In this document: in pieces, positions 1-5,344 of the stretch
Numbering within the stretch: the first letter of the stretch is position 1
How the letters are laid out: every line of letters begins with the position of its first letter
Assembly: GCA_934754735.1 (NCBI GenBank)
Contig: CAKVJE010000092.1
Span: 1 to 6,598 of the forward strand
Source of the DNA: an uncultured Candidatus Melainabacteria bacterium
Lineage (GTDB): Bacteria; Cyanobacteriota; Vampirovibrionia; Gastranaerophilales; Gastranaerophilaceae
Reading direction: 5' to 3'
DNA: 6,598 bases
The notes under the pieces: model-generated
What the model saw: only the letters and a program-made list of their open reading frames with translations
Told to the model about the DNA's origin: nothing
Database searches by the model: none
Translations under genes and position numbers: made by a program

Positions 1-6
1 ATCCAT

Positions 7-11
7 AGGAG
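7..11 (+). promoter_or_regulatory. Shine-Dalgarno of the sigma factor gene
   Basis: AGGAG, 8 bases before the ATG at 20. It favours that start over the in-frame ATG at 41. Confidence 0.75.
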
Positions 12-19
12 TTTTAAGT

Positions 20-898
20 ATGAAAGAACAATTTATCTCAATGAAAACAACATCAAACCCAAACAAATTTGTTTCAGGATGTGAAGAAATCAGTGTTTAT
101 TCAAGAAAAGTAAATTCATTTAAATCTTTGAATGCAGAAGAAGAAAAAGAAGTTGCTACAAGAGCAAAATCTGGTGACAAAAACGCTAAAAAAGTTTTGG
201 TTCAATCTAATTTAAAATTAGTTTTAACAATTGCAAGAAAAGCTATCCACGTTGCAAAAATTCCTATGATTGATTTAATCCAAGAAGGCAATTTGGGCTT
301 GATGGTTGCAGTAGAAAAATTTAATCCGGAATTAGGTTACAGATTTTCAACTTATGCTAGTTGGTGGATTAAACAAGCAATGTTCAAAGCAATTTCCGAA
401 CAATCATATTGCATGAAAATTCCTGTATACATTCAAGAAACTTTATCAAAGTTCTCAAAAGTTAAAGCTGAAATGGAAAGAACCTACAACTGTCAAGTTA
501 CAAATAAAGATGTTGCTGAAAAAATGAACTTAGAACCTGAAAAAATCGACACATATTTATCAGCATATTCAACAACGGTTTCTATTGAAGGAAGCTTCGA
601 CGGCAAAAACGGAAGCGAATTGAATGTTGCAGATATTCTAGAAGATGAAAAAACTAACGTTGAAGAAAATATCGAATACGAACAATTGAAAAACGATTTG
701 AGCAATGTTGTTTCTACGCTTAAAGATAGAGAACAAACTGTTATCAGAATGCGCTTTGGCTTGGGTGATTTTGCGAAAACTACATTAGAAGAAATCGGCA
801 AAATGTACGGCGTAACAAAAGAATGTATTCGTCAAACAGAAGCTAGAGCTTTAAATAAATTAAGAAATAATTTAACTTTAGCATGTTACGCTGACTAA
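20..898 (+). CDS. Sigma-70 family RNA polymerase sigma factor (RpoD-like, no region 1.1)
   Basis: Directs RNA polymerase to promoters. The 292-residue product begins about 40 residues before a conserved helical core. Region 2 shows NLKLVLTIAR (64-73), then DLIQEGNLGL (85-94) and the region 2.3/2.4 block GYRFSTYASWWIKQA (106-120), which melts and reads the -10 box. A region 3 segment has KIPVYIQE (133-140). Region 4.2 is a helix-turn-helix around 254-282 (LEEIGKMYGV, then ECIRQTEARALNKLR) that would read the -35 box. The match to RpoD-type regions 2 and 4 with no 1.1 domain points to a group 2/3 alternative or compact housekeeping factor; RpoH and ECF types fit less well. The usual RQIEA of region 4.2 reads RQTEA. 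AGGAG at 7-11 lies 8 bases before the ATG and supports this start. The gene ends 10 bases from a convergent gene with no clear terminator. Confidence 0.93.
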   Translation: MKEQFISMKTTSNPNKFVSGCEEISVYSRKVNSFKSLNAEEEKEVATRAKSGDKNAKKVLVQSNLKLVLTIARKAIHVAKIPMIDLIQEGNLGLMVAVEKFNPELGYRFSTYASWWIKQAMFKAISEQSYCMKIPVYIQETLSKFSKVKAEMERTYNCQVTNKDVAEKMNLEPEKIDTYLSAYSTTVSIEGSFDGKNGSELNVADILEDEKTNVEENIEYEQLKNDLSNVVSTLKDREQTVIRMRFGLGDFAKTTLEEIGKMYGVTKECIRQTEARALNKLRNNLTLACYAD

Positions 899-908
899 AA
901 TTGCCAGA

Positions 909-1865
909 TTATTTTTGTTTATGTTCATCAATATATCTTTGAGCAATTGTCGCTGCATTTCTGATAAGTGAAGTTTTGTCGTCAGAACTCAAATATTGAT
1001 TATACATTGTAACTAAATTTTTGGCTGCTTTTAGTTTTTTATCAGGATCAACAGCATTCATGAAATGATTAATAGCAGTTCTGGCATGTTTCTTCGTGTA
1101 TGTCACACTAGATTTTAATGAACCATCATTATTAAAACATTGTGCATAATCATCATCTGATAATCTTTGAAGTCTGCGACCGTCTGCTTTATCGAGATCA
1201 GCATCGTCAACCTGAGCTTGAAGTCTTGCTCTTTGAGCCTCTAAACCTTTGATTTTTTCTTCGATTTCAGATTCTCTAGCTTTAATTGCATCTTTTCTAG
1301 CTTGTACTGCATTGTCATACGCCTTCTCAAGAGGGTCGTCTTGTAAATTTGTTGGAGATTGAGTGGTTACATTTGTAGTTTCGGTCGAAGAAGCAGTATT
1401 GGCCGCTTGAGAAGTGCTATTTGCAGAAGCTTTAGTTAATGCTTCTTCTGCTTTTTTAATATCAGCTTCAAAATGAGCATCTATTTTAGGGTTTTTTCTT
1501 TCAGCCTTCAAATCTACGATTTGCTTATCAATACTTTCAATTTGAGCTTTGTTATCAGCATATACAGCATTATCATTTTGTCTATCAGCTTTAATAGAGC
1601 CTATTGCTTGACTTGCAACACCTAATAAAGCATTTCCAACAGCCCAACCTGCCATGGCATCATAATTTACATTATTATATCCGGTCATTCCACCAAAACC
1701 CATGCTACCAAAGCCCAAACTGCCGAAGCCCATGCCACCGTAATTAAACAAACTACCGTTCATGCCAAACATATTCATACTGTTTCCACCGAACATATTA
1801 AGACCTTGCTGTGCAAGTTGCATCCAAGGATTATATTGATTGTTATTGTGAAAATTAATCGTCAT
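909..1865 (-). CDS. Hypothetical Gly/Met/Phe-rich coiled-coil protein
   Basis: I do not recognise a family. The 318-residue product has four visible zones. Residues 20-62 are rich in Gly, Met, Phe and Asn and contain three tandem pentapeptides (GFGSL, GFGSM, GFGGM at 46-60). Residues 70-90 are Ala/Gly-rich and mildly hydrophobic. Residues 104-147 and 178-222 are charged, Ala/Lys/Glu-rich helices likely to form coiled coils, joined by a Ser/Thr/Asn/Gln-rich linker at 148-170. Residues 255-315 are a further helical region. There is no classical signal peptide and no enzyme motif. The layout suggests a structural or self-associating protein, but that is inference. Upstream of the ATG the minus strand carries only a weak AAGG about 4 bases away. 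The gene is convergent with the sigma factor gene and divergent from the panE-like gene. Confidence 0.8.
   Translation of the reverse strand: MTINFHNNNQYNPWMQLAQQGLNMFGGNSMNMFGMNGSLFNYGGMGFGSLGFGSMGFGGMTGYNNVNYDAMAGWAVGNALLGVASQAIGSIKADRQNDNAVYADNKAQIESIDKQIVDLKAERKNPKIDAHFEADIKKAEEALTKASANSTSQAANTASSTETTNVTTQSPTNLQDDPLEKAYDNAVQARKDAIKARESEIEEKIKGLEAQRARLQAQVDDADLDKADGRRLQRLSDDDYAQCFNNDGSLKSSVTYTKKHARTAINHFMNAVDPDKKLKAAKNLVTMYNQYLSSDDKTSLIRNAATIAQRYIDEHKQK
1686..1730 (-). repeat. 15-bp tandem coding repeat (GFG[S/G][L/M] pentapeptides)
   Basis: Three consecutive 15-base units encode GFGSL, GFGSM and GFGGM inside the Gly/Met-rich zone of the hypothetical protein. The units differ at several positions, so this is an old or selected repeat rather than a fresh slippage product. 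Confidence 0.7.
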
Positions 1866-1903
1866 CGTGCCTTGCTTTCCATCTTAGTCTTACATGTATA
1901 TAA

Positions 1904-1920
1904 AGTATATATTTACTATA
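1904..1920 (-). promoter_or_regulatory. Possible -10 elements for the Gly/Met-rich gene
   Basis: On the minus strand TATAGT (1920-1915) preceded by TTG, and TATACT (1909-1904), each match TATAAT at 5 of 6 positions and lie 40-50 bases before the start codon. No -35 box at 16-18 bases is convincing, so the choice between them is open. Confidence 0.3.
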
Positions 1921-2007
1921 CAATTTCAATCTTTCAATTTTCTGTAACATAACTTAATATAAAATAATGCTTTGAAGAGATTGTTGAATGAACTCAAAAA
2001 CAAATCA

Positions 2008-2036
2008 TTATCAATTTACCAAAGCTGTTGTATAAT
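2008..2036 (+). promoter_or_regulatory. Sigma-70-type promoter of the panE-like/neuA-like operon
   Basis: TTATCA (2008-2013, 4 of 6 to TTGACA), a 17-base spacer, then a perfect TATAAT (2031-2036). Standard spacing puts the transcription start at about 2043, exactly on the ATG of the next gene, so the predicted mRNA has no leader. Confidence 0.6.
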
Positions 2037-2042
2037 GAATTC

Positions 2043-2915
2043 ATGAAAAAAATTCTTATTTGTGGCTTAGGCGCAGTCGGATTAACTTTTGCAGTTAAAT
2101 TCAAAAAAAAATGTGAATTAAAAATTCTTGTGGACGAAACAAGAAAATGGCGTTATACCAGCAATCCGCCAACTTTTAACGGAGAAAAACAAGAATTTGA
2201 CTATATTTTGCCACAAGAAAACAGTTATACTCCCGATTTAATCATTATTGCAACTAAATCTGAAGGCTTAGATTCTGCAATCAAGAATATCAAAAATTTT
2301 ATCGGAGAAAATACACTCATCATATCACTTCTAAATGGTATAGCTTCAGAAGAACAAATTCTTGCAAAATATCCGAATGCGAAAGTCTTAAAATCTTATT
2401 TTATCGGACATAGTGCTGTAAGAGTCGGCAACAATGTAACGCAAGACGGCGTTGGTGAGATTGTTTGCGAAAAAAATGATTTACTAAAAGAAATTTTGGA
2501 AGAAGCAGGCGTAAATTATTCCATGCCGGCTGATATTAACTACTCAATGTGGCTTAAATACACAATGAATCTTTTTTCTAACCAAATTTCAGCAATTCTA
2601 AACCTGAATTTCGGAGAATTGAAGCGCAATCAAGCATTTAAAAATTTTGCAAGAAAAATTATTGCAGAAGTTCATCAAATCGCAGAAAGCAAAGGAGTTA
2701 ACAATCTCGAAAATCTTGAAGCTGATGCATTTGCATTTCTGGATAGGATGTGTGATGAAGGTAAAACATCAATGTTACAAGATGTTTTAGCAGGCAAAAA
2801 AACAGAAGTCGACATTTTCGCAGGAGAAATTATCAGATTAGGGAAAAAATTTGGAATAGAAACGCCTTGTAACCAAGTTCTGTACGACTTAATTAAAATT
2901 GTGGAGGAAAAATGA
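2043..2915 (+). CDS. panE: 2-dehydropantoate 2-reductase (ketopantoate reductase) family protein
   Basis: This family reduces ketopantoate to pantoate with NADPH in pantothenate/CoA synthesis, in the cytoplasm. The 290-residue product starts with a Rossmann fold carrying GLGAVG (8-13). It keeps the residues known from the E. coli enzyme: Lys72 in ATKS, Asn98 in LLNG, the catalytic lysine in WLKYTMN (Lys172, with Asn176), and the substrate glutamate in KTEVD (Glu255), preceded by SMLQD (243-247). Length is normal for the family. The reading frame stays open to a TTG at 2028, but that codon has no ribosome site and overlaps the -10 box, so I choose the ATG at 2043. No Shine-Dalgarno precedes it. 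The last 4 bases overlap the start of the neuA-like gene, so the two are co-transcribed. Paralogues of this family act on other 2-oxo acids, so the exact substrate is less sure than the fold. Confidence 0.85.
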   Translation: MKKILICGLGAVGLTFAVKFKKKCELKILVDETRKWRYTSNPPTFNGEKQEFDYILPQENSYTPDLIIIATKSEGLDSAIKNIKNFIGENTLIISLLNGIASEEQILAKYPNAKVLKSYFIGHSAVRVGNNVTQDGVGEIVCEKNDLLKEILEEAGVNYSMPADINYSMWLKYTMNLFSNQISAILNLNFGELKRNQAFKNFARKIIAEVHQIAESKGVNNLENLEADAFAFLDRMCDEGKTSMLQDVLAGKKTEVDIFAGEIIRLGKKFGIETPCNQVLYDLIKIVEEK

Positions 2916-3586
2916 ACATAGCTTTTATTCCCGTAAGAGGCGGTAGCAAATCAATTCCTCTGAAAAATATAAAGATTTTAAACGGCAAACCATTAGTCTA
3001 TTGGACAACAAAAGCCGCTAATGACGCAGATTGCATAGATAAAGTTATAATTGCGACTGATAGTGACGAAATCAAAAATGTAGTACAAAATTTTGATTTG
3101 TCTAAAGTTGAAATCTTTGATAGAAGTCCTGAAAACGCAACCGATACAGCTTCTACAGAAAGTGTTATGTTGGAATTCATTTCACAATCAAATTTAAATC
3201 CGGAAGATAATTTTTTCTTAATCCAAGCAACTTCACCACTCCTTAAATCAGAACATATAGAAAATATGTATAAAAAATTCTTAACAAGCGGAGCGGATTC
3301 TATTTTCTCTGGAGTTGTAGAAAAACAATTTCACTGGCTAATCGGCGAAAACGAAGTTAAACCCGTAAATTACGATTACCGCAATCGCCCGCGCCGCCAA
3401 GAGTTTGAAGGTTTAGTGGCTGAAAATGGAGCTTGTTATATTAACTCCGTCGGAAATATTTTGCGCGATAAATGTCGATTGTCAGGCAGAATAAATTTCT
3501 TTGAATTGCCGTCATACACAGCGTATGAAATAGATGAAGAAGAAGATTGGGTGATTATAGAAGCTTTGATGAAACGATATAGTTAA
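2912..3586 (+). CDS. neuA: Acylneuraminate cytidylyltransferase (CMP-sialic acid synthetase) family protein
   Basis: This family activates a nonulosonic acid (sialic, legionaminic or pseudaminic acid) with CTP to a CMP-sugar for cell-surface glycans. The 224-residue product is the usual length of a single-domain enzyme. It shows the N-terminal nucleotide loop RGGSKSIPLKN (9-19), IATDSDEI (47-54), QATSPLL (105-111), the substrate-binding NRPRRQ (158-163) followed by ENGACYI (171-177), and the metal-binding end motif EIDEEEDW (206-213). GGAGG at 2903-2907 lies 4 bases before the ATG, and the start overlaps the upstream stop as ATGA, which suggests translational coupling. No neuB, neuC, pse or leg genes lie in the window, so the sugar cannot be named. 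KDO cytidylyltransferase is less likely because of the RPRRQ and ENGA motifs. Confidence 0.87.
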   Translation: MNIAFIPVRGGSKSIPLKNIKILNGKPLVYWTTKAANDADCIDKVIIATDSDEIKNVVQNFDLSKVEIFDRSPENATDTASTESVMLEFISQSNLNPEDNFFLIQATSPLLKSEHIENMYKKFLTSGADSIFSGVVEKQFHWLIGENEVKPVNYDYRNRPRRQEFEGLVAENGACYINSVGNILRDKCRLSGRINFFELPSYTAYEIDEEEDWVIIEALMKRYS

Positions 3587-3634
3587 AACTATTGACAAAC
3601 GAGAGGTTATAGTAAATCATGTATACATAAGAGG

Positions 3635-3676
3635 AAAGCCCCCAACGGAGCTTGCAATTTTCTCGTTGAGGACTTC
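3635..3676 (-). terminator. Hairpin terminator after the small membrane protein gene
   Basis: On the minus strand the arms 3676-3664 and 3647-3635 form 13 continuous pairs, including U-G wobbles, around a 16-base loop, starting 2 bases past the stop codon. The following bases are pyrimidine-rich (CTTTCCTCTT) rather than a pure T run. Read on the plus strand the same arms have three mismatches (10 of 13), so the hairpin is built for the minus-strand transcript. It may also weakly end the neuA-like transcript. Confidence 0.6.
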
Positions 3677-3678
3677 GC

Positions 3679-4116
3679 TTAGTACCCTATGCTTTTAACT
3701 TCAATGCTATTACTACAATTGCAATGCTCTAAAACTATTGTATTTTGTGATTGTTCTTTATTTTGAATATCATTATTTTGTCTATTCTCTATTTGTTCTT
3801 TATTATTTTCCATATTGCTACATCCTTTTATAGCAAAAGCTAGCGCAATTGCTATCGGAGCTGTTAAAAAAAGAAGAGCTTCTAATCCAAATGGAGTACG
3901 CATCATATCACAAAAATCGTCCCAGCAAACATCTTCTTTGATATGACGTACTTTTTCTATGAACTTTTTCACATAACCCAAGTTTGCATAATATTCACTA
4001 TAATCACAAATCTCTTTAATAGCATTTGAATTATGAGATTTGTTTTTATTTAATACTTTTTTTATTTGTTTGCCTTGAAAATTTGTATTAGTATTTTGCA
4101 TTTGTTGGATTCTCAC
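3679..4116 (-). CDS. Hypothetical small protein with one membrane segment
   Basis: I do not recognise a family. The 145-residue product begins with a GTG codon, chosen because a strong AGGAGG (4128-4123) sits 6 bases upstream; the in-frame ATG at residue 6 would be too far from it. The N-terminus is Asn/Gln-rich and contains NFQGK (12-16), followed by a basic stretch (17-34). A hydrophobic segment at about 76-96 (ALLFLTAPIAIALAFAI) could cross the membrane once. The C-terminal part is Asn/Gln/Glu-rich and ends near HCNCSN (131-136). There are six cysteines (37, 64, 69, 99, 132, 134). The basic N-terminal side suggests it faces the cytoplasm. It stands alone between the neuA-like operon and a repeat-filled gap, with its own terminator, so it is probably monocistronic. 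Function unknown. Confidence 0.72.
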   Translation of the reverse strand: MRIQQMQNTNTNFQGKQIKKVLNKNKSHNSNAIKEICDYSEYYANLGYVKKFIEKVRHIKEDVCWDDFCDMMRTPFGLEALLFLTAPIAIALAFAIKGCSNMENNKEQIENRQNNDIQNKEQSQNTIVLEHCNCSNSIEVKSIGY

Positions 4117-4122
4117 TTTTTC

Positions 4123-4128
4123 CCTCCT
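4123..4128 (-). promoter_or_regulatory. Strong Shine-Dalgarno that fixes a GTG start
   Basis: AGGAGG on the minus strand, 6 bases before GTG at 4116-4114. It is the best ribosome site in the window and decides the start of the small membrane protein. Confidence 0.75.
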
Positions 4129-4147
4129 TCATGAGCTAATGCCAATT

Positions 4148-4153
4148 ATTATA
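4148..4153 (-). promoter_or_regulatory. Candidate -10 box of the small membrane protein gene
   Basis: A perfect TATAAT on the minus strand, about 31 bases before the GTG start, would give a leader of about 25 bases containing the AGGAGG. No good -35 box lies at 16-18 bases (GCAAAT at 17), so the assignment rests on the -10 alone. Confidence 0.4.
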
Positions 4154-4318
4154 AAAAGCATAAAAATATAATTTGCTATTTTCTTAATAAATCTGTAGAA
4201 AAATTTATAAATCCAAAATATTTAGACCCAGTATCCTTAAACACATGTCAACAAATATAATTAATCCTTTGGACTAAAATTTTCAATCTTTTGGCCGTAC
4301 AAAATCACCCCGCAATTG

Positions 4319-4324
4319 TATAAG
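4319..4324 (+). promoter_or_regulatory. Possible -10 box for the TPR gene
   Basis: TATAAG preceded by TTG, similar to the TTGTATAAT before the panE-like gene. At a 17-base spacer the -35 position reads CGTACA (3 of 6). If used, the mRNA would carry a leader of about 240 bases that contains both repeat copies A and B. Confidence 0.25.
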
Positions 4325-4354
4325 ATATGATTGGGAGAAGACTACTCTAAATAA

Positions 4355-4437
4355 CCCTCTCCACGGGGGAGGGTAGAATTTCAAGTTAAAAGCCGACTGT
4401 TGTAGTTAGGCTTGAAACTTAGAAATTCGGGTGGGGG
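4355..4437 (-). repeat. GC-rich hairpin repeat, copy A
   Basis: A terminal hairpin (CCCTCTCC and GGGGAGGG around ACG, 4355-4373) is followed by an imperfect inverted repeat, GAATTTCAAGTT (4376-4387) against AACTTAGAAATTC (4416-4428), then GGGTGGGGG. It shares about 19 identical bases (GAGGGTAGAATTTCAAGTT) and a second identical block of about 20 bases (from GAAACTTAG to CGGGTG) with copy C, in inverted orientation. The interior between the arms differs in length and sequence: 26 bases with an AAGCC...GGCTT pair here, about 9 in copy C. Confidence 0.8.
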
Positions 4438-4473
4438 CTGATTAATTATAAGAATCAGAAAAACCCCCTCCCG
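4428..4473. repeat. Large hairpin at the junction of repeat copies A and B
   Basis: CGGGTGGGGG (4428-4437) pairs with CCCCCTCCCG (4464-4473) with one mismatch. Inside it CTGATT pairs with AATCAG, with a bulge of A residues on one side. The structure is the meeting point of the two inverted copies. Confidence 0.7.
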
Positions 4474-4531
4474 CATTTGTAAAGCTCGACGCAGTCTCGC
4501 TAACAACTGCAACCTCCCCCTCGGAGAGGTT
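4464..4531 (+). repeat. GC-rich hairpin repeat, copy B (diverged)
   Basis: Same architecture as copy A but inverted: a CCCCCTCCCG end, an AT-richer middle with GCAGT...ACTGC (4491-4495, 4506-4510), and a terminal hairpin AACCTC...GAGGTT (4511-4531) with one internal mismatch. By eye the outer hairpin of A and the reverse complement of B match at most positions (CCTCTCC, then GGGGGAGG), and the inner ends match at about 18 of 24, so the copies are homologous but B has drifted. Confidence 0.65.
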
Positions 4532-4571
4532 GTTGATTAAATTATGAAGAGTAGTTAATCGGGAGAGGATT

Positions 4572-5342
4572 ATGCAAATTGATGCGACCATTGATAAGAA
4601 TTTAGCACGAGTAGCTTCTAAAGTTACTCCGCCAAGTCGTTCGCGCTCATACAATTTATGCGTAAAAGCCGACGCTTTAAGGTTTGCCAAAATGTACAAA
4701 GAATCAGTACAAGCCTATCTTCAAGCAATTATGCTTGATAGACGCGAAGTTAAGGCTTATTACGGTTTAGCAGCCTCTTATAAATACTTGAAAGAATACA
4801 AAAAAGCTATCTCTACACTCCATAAACTAATTTTAATTGATGACAGCAATGATGATTATTTCTTTGAATTAGGTGTTTGCTATCTTTCTGATGGTCATCC
4901 TGAAAAAGCAATTGAACACTTAATTAAAGCAATCTTGATTAACAGAGAAAATCTGGAAGCACAAATTCAACTTGCAATAGCACATGAACTTGTAGATGAA
5001 GCCGATTTATCTTTAATGATTTACAATAAACTTATTGAAACAAATCCAGAATTTTTGAAAGCGTACTACAATAAAGCTGCAATGCTTATGGGAATGGGCA
5101 ACTTTATGGAAGCTTCAAGAACATTCTTCCAACTTATAAAACGAAATCCGGATTACTATAAAGCTTATTTAGGAATTGCAATGAGCTTTGATAAATTAGC
5201 AAAATACAAAGACGCAATTCGTTATTACAAAAAGTTCCTAGAATTAAAACAGTTCTCAGAAGACGCAGTTTTTGCGCGCTCAAGAATTGAAGAACTTAGA
5301 AGTAAGCATTTTTCAAGAGATAATAATTTAACTCTTGTATAA
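4572..5342 (+). CDS. TPR-repeat protein, six tandem 34-residue repeats
   Basis: Tetratricopeptide repeats form a helical scaffold for protein-protein contacts. The partner here cannot be told. The 256-residue product consists of a 25-residue leader, six back-to-back 34-residue TPR units starting at residues 26, 60, 94, 128, 162 and 196 with no insertions, and a short charged tail. Typical TPR positions are visible, such as AYYGLAASY (62-70), EKAIEHLIKAI (111-121) and KDAIRYYKKFLEL (213-225). There is no signal peptide, membrane segment or fused catalytic domain, so a cytoplasmic adaptor is likely. GGGAG at 4561-4565 lies 6 bases before the ATG. The gene follows directly after the inverted repeat pair, and its stop codon is 2 bases from the convergent ksgA stop. 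Confidence 0.88.
   Translation: MQIDATIDKNLARVASKVTPPSRSRSYNLCVKADALRFAKMYKESVQAYLQAIMLDRREVKAYYGLAASYKYLKEYKKAISTLHKLILIDDSNDDYFFELGVCYLSDGHPEKAIEHLIKAILINRENLEAQIQLAIAHELVDEADLSLMIYNKLIETNPEFLKAYYNKAAMLMGMGNFMEASRTFFQLIKRNPDYYKAYLGIAMSFDKLAKYKDAIRYYKKFLELKQFSEDAVFARSRIEELRSKHFSRDNNLTLV
5314..5337. terminator. Weak dyad at the end of the TPR gene
   Basis: CAAGAG (5314-5319) and CTCTTG (5332-5337) pair perfectly, and after an A-A mismatch TAA pairs with TTA around a 4-base loop. It lies within the last TPR codons. On neither strand is it followed by a proper T run (TATAAAATT on plus), so a role as shared transcription end is only possible. Confidence 0.25.
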
Positions 5343-5344
5343 AA

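Larger units (their letters stand above)
4117..4571. other. Intergenic region holding an inverted pair of hairpin repeats
   Basis: The left half (4117-4340) is plain AT-rich DNA with the divergent promoter candidates for the flanking genes and no coding signal. The right half (4341-4555) is a composite element. Its outer ends are inverted, ACTACTCT (4341-4348) and AGAGTAGT (4548-4555), allowing a base of shift at the left end. Repeat copies A and B lie inside, facing each other. No open frame here looks real. Confidence 0.7.

Noticed and set aside
493..801. Minus-strand open frame of 102 codons within the sigma factor gene
   Set aside because: Lies wholly inside a strongly supported gene on the other strand, has Ser/Phe-rich shadow composition and no ribosome site.
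1988..2035. 15-codon upstream reading frame before the panE-like gene
   Set aside because: No clear SD and it lies upstream of the predicted transcription start; likely chance.
2028..2042. TTG start extending the panE-like protein by five residues
   Set aside because: No ribosome site, overlaps the perfect -10 box, and the ATG at 2043 gives Rossmann and active-site positions close to the E. coli numbering.
2998..3180. Minus-strand open frame within the neuA-like gene
   Set aside because: Antisense shadow of a conserved enzyme; no SD and no recognisable motif.
3592..3627. TTGACA (3592-3597) with nearby TATAGT and TATACA as a plus-strand promoter after the neuA-like gene
   Set aside because: The possible -10 boxes are at 11 or 24 bases, outside the working range, and no plus-strand gene follows.
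3590..3680. A structured RNA or riboswitch in the gap after the neuA-like gene
   Set aside because: The pairing is explained by a terminator hairpin for the minus-strand gene; I could not match the core of any known riboswitch or ribozyme.
4442..4699. Minus-strand open frame of 85 codons over the repeat and the TPR start
   Set aside because: Half of it is antisense to the TPR gene and the rest runs through repeat copy B and its hairpins. Composition is not protein-like.
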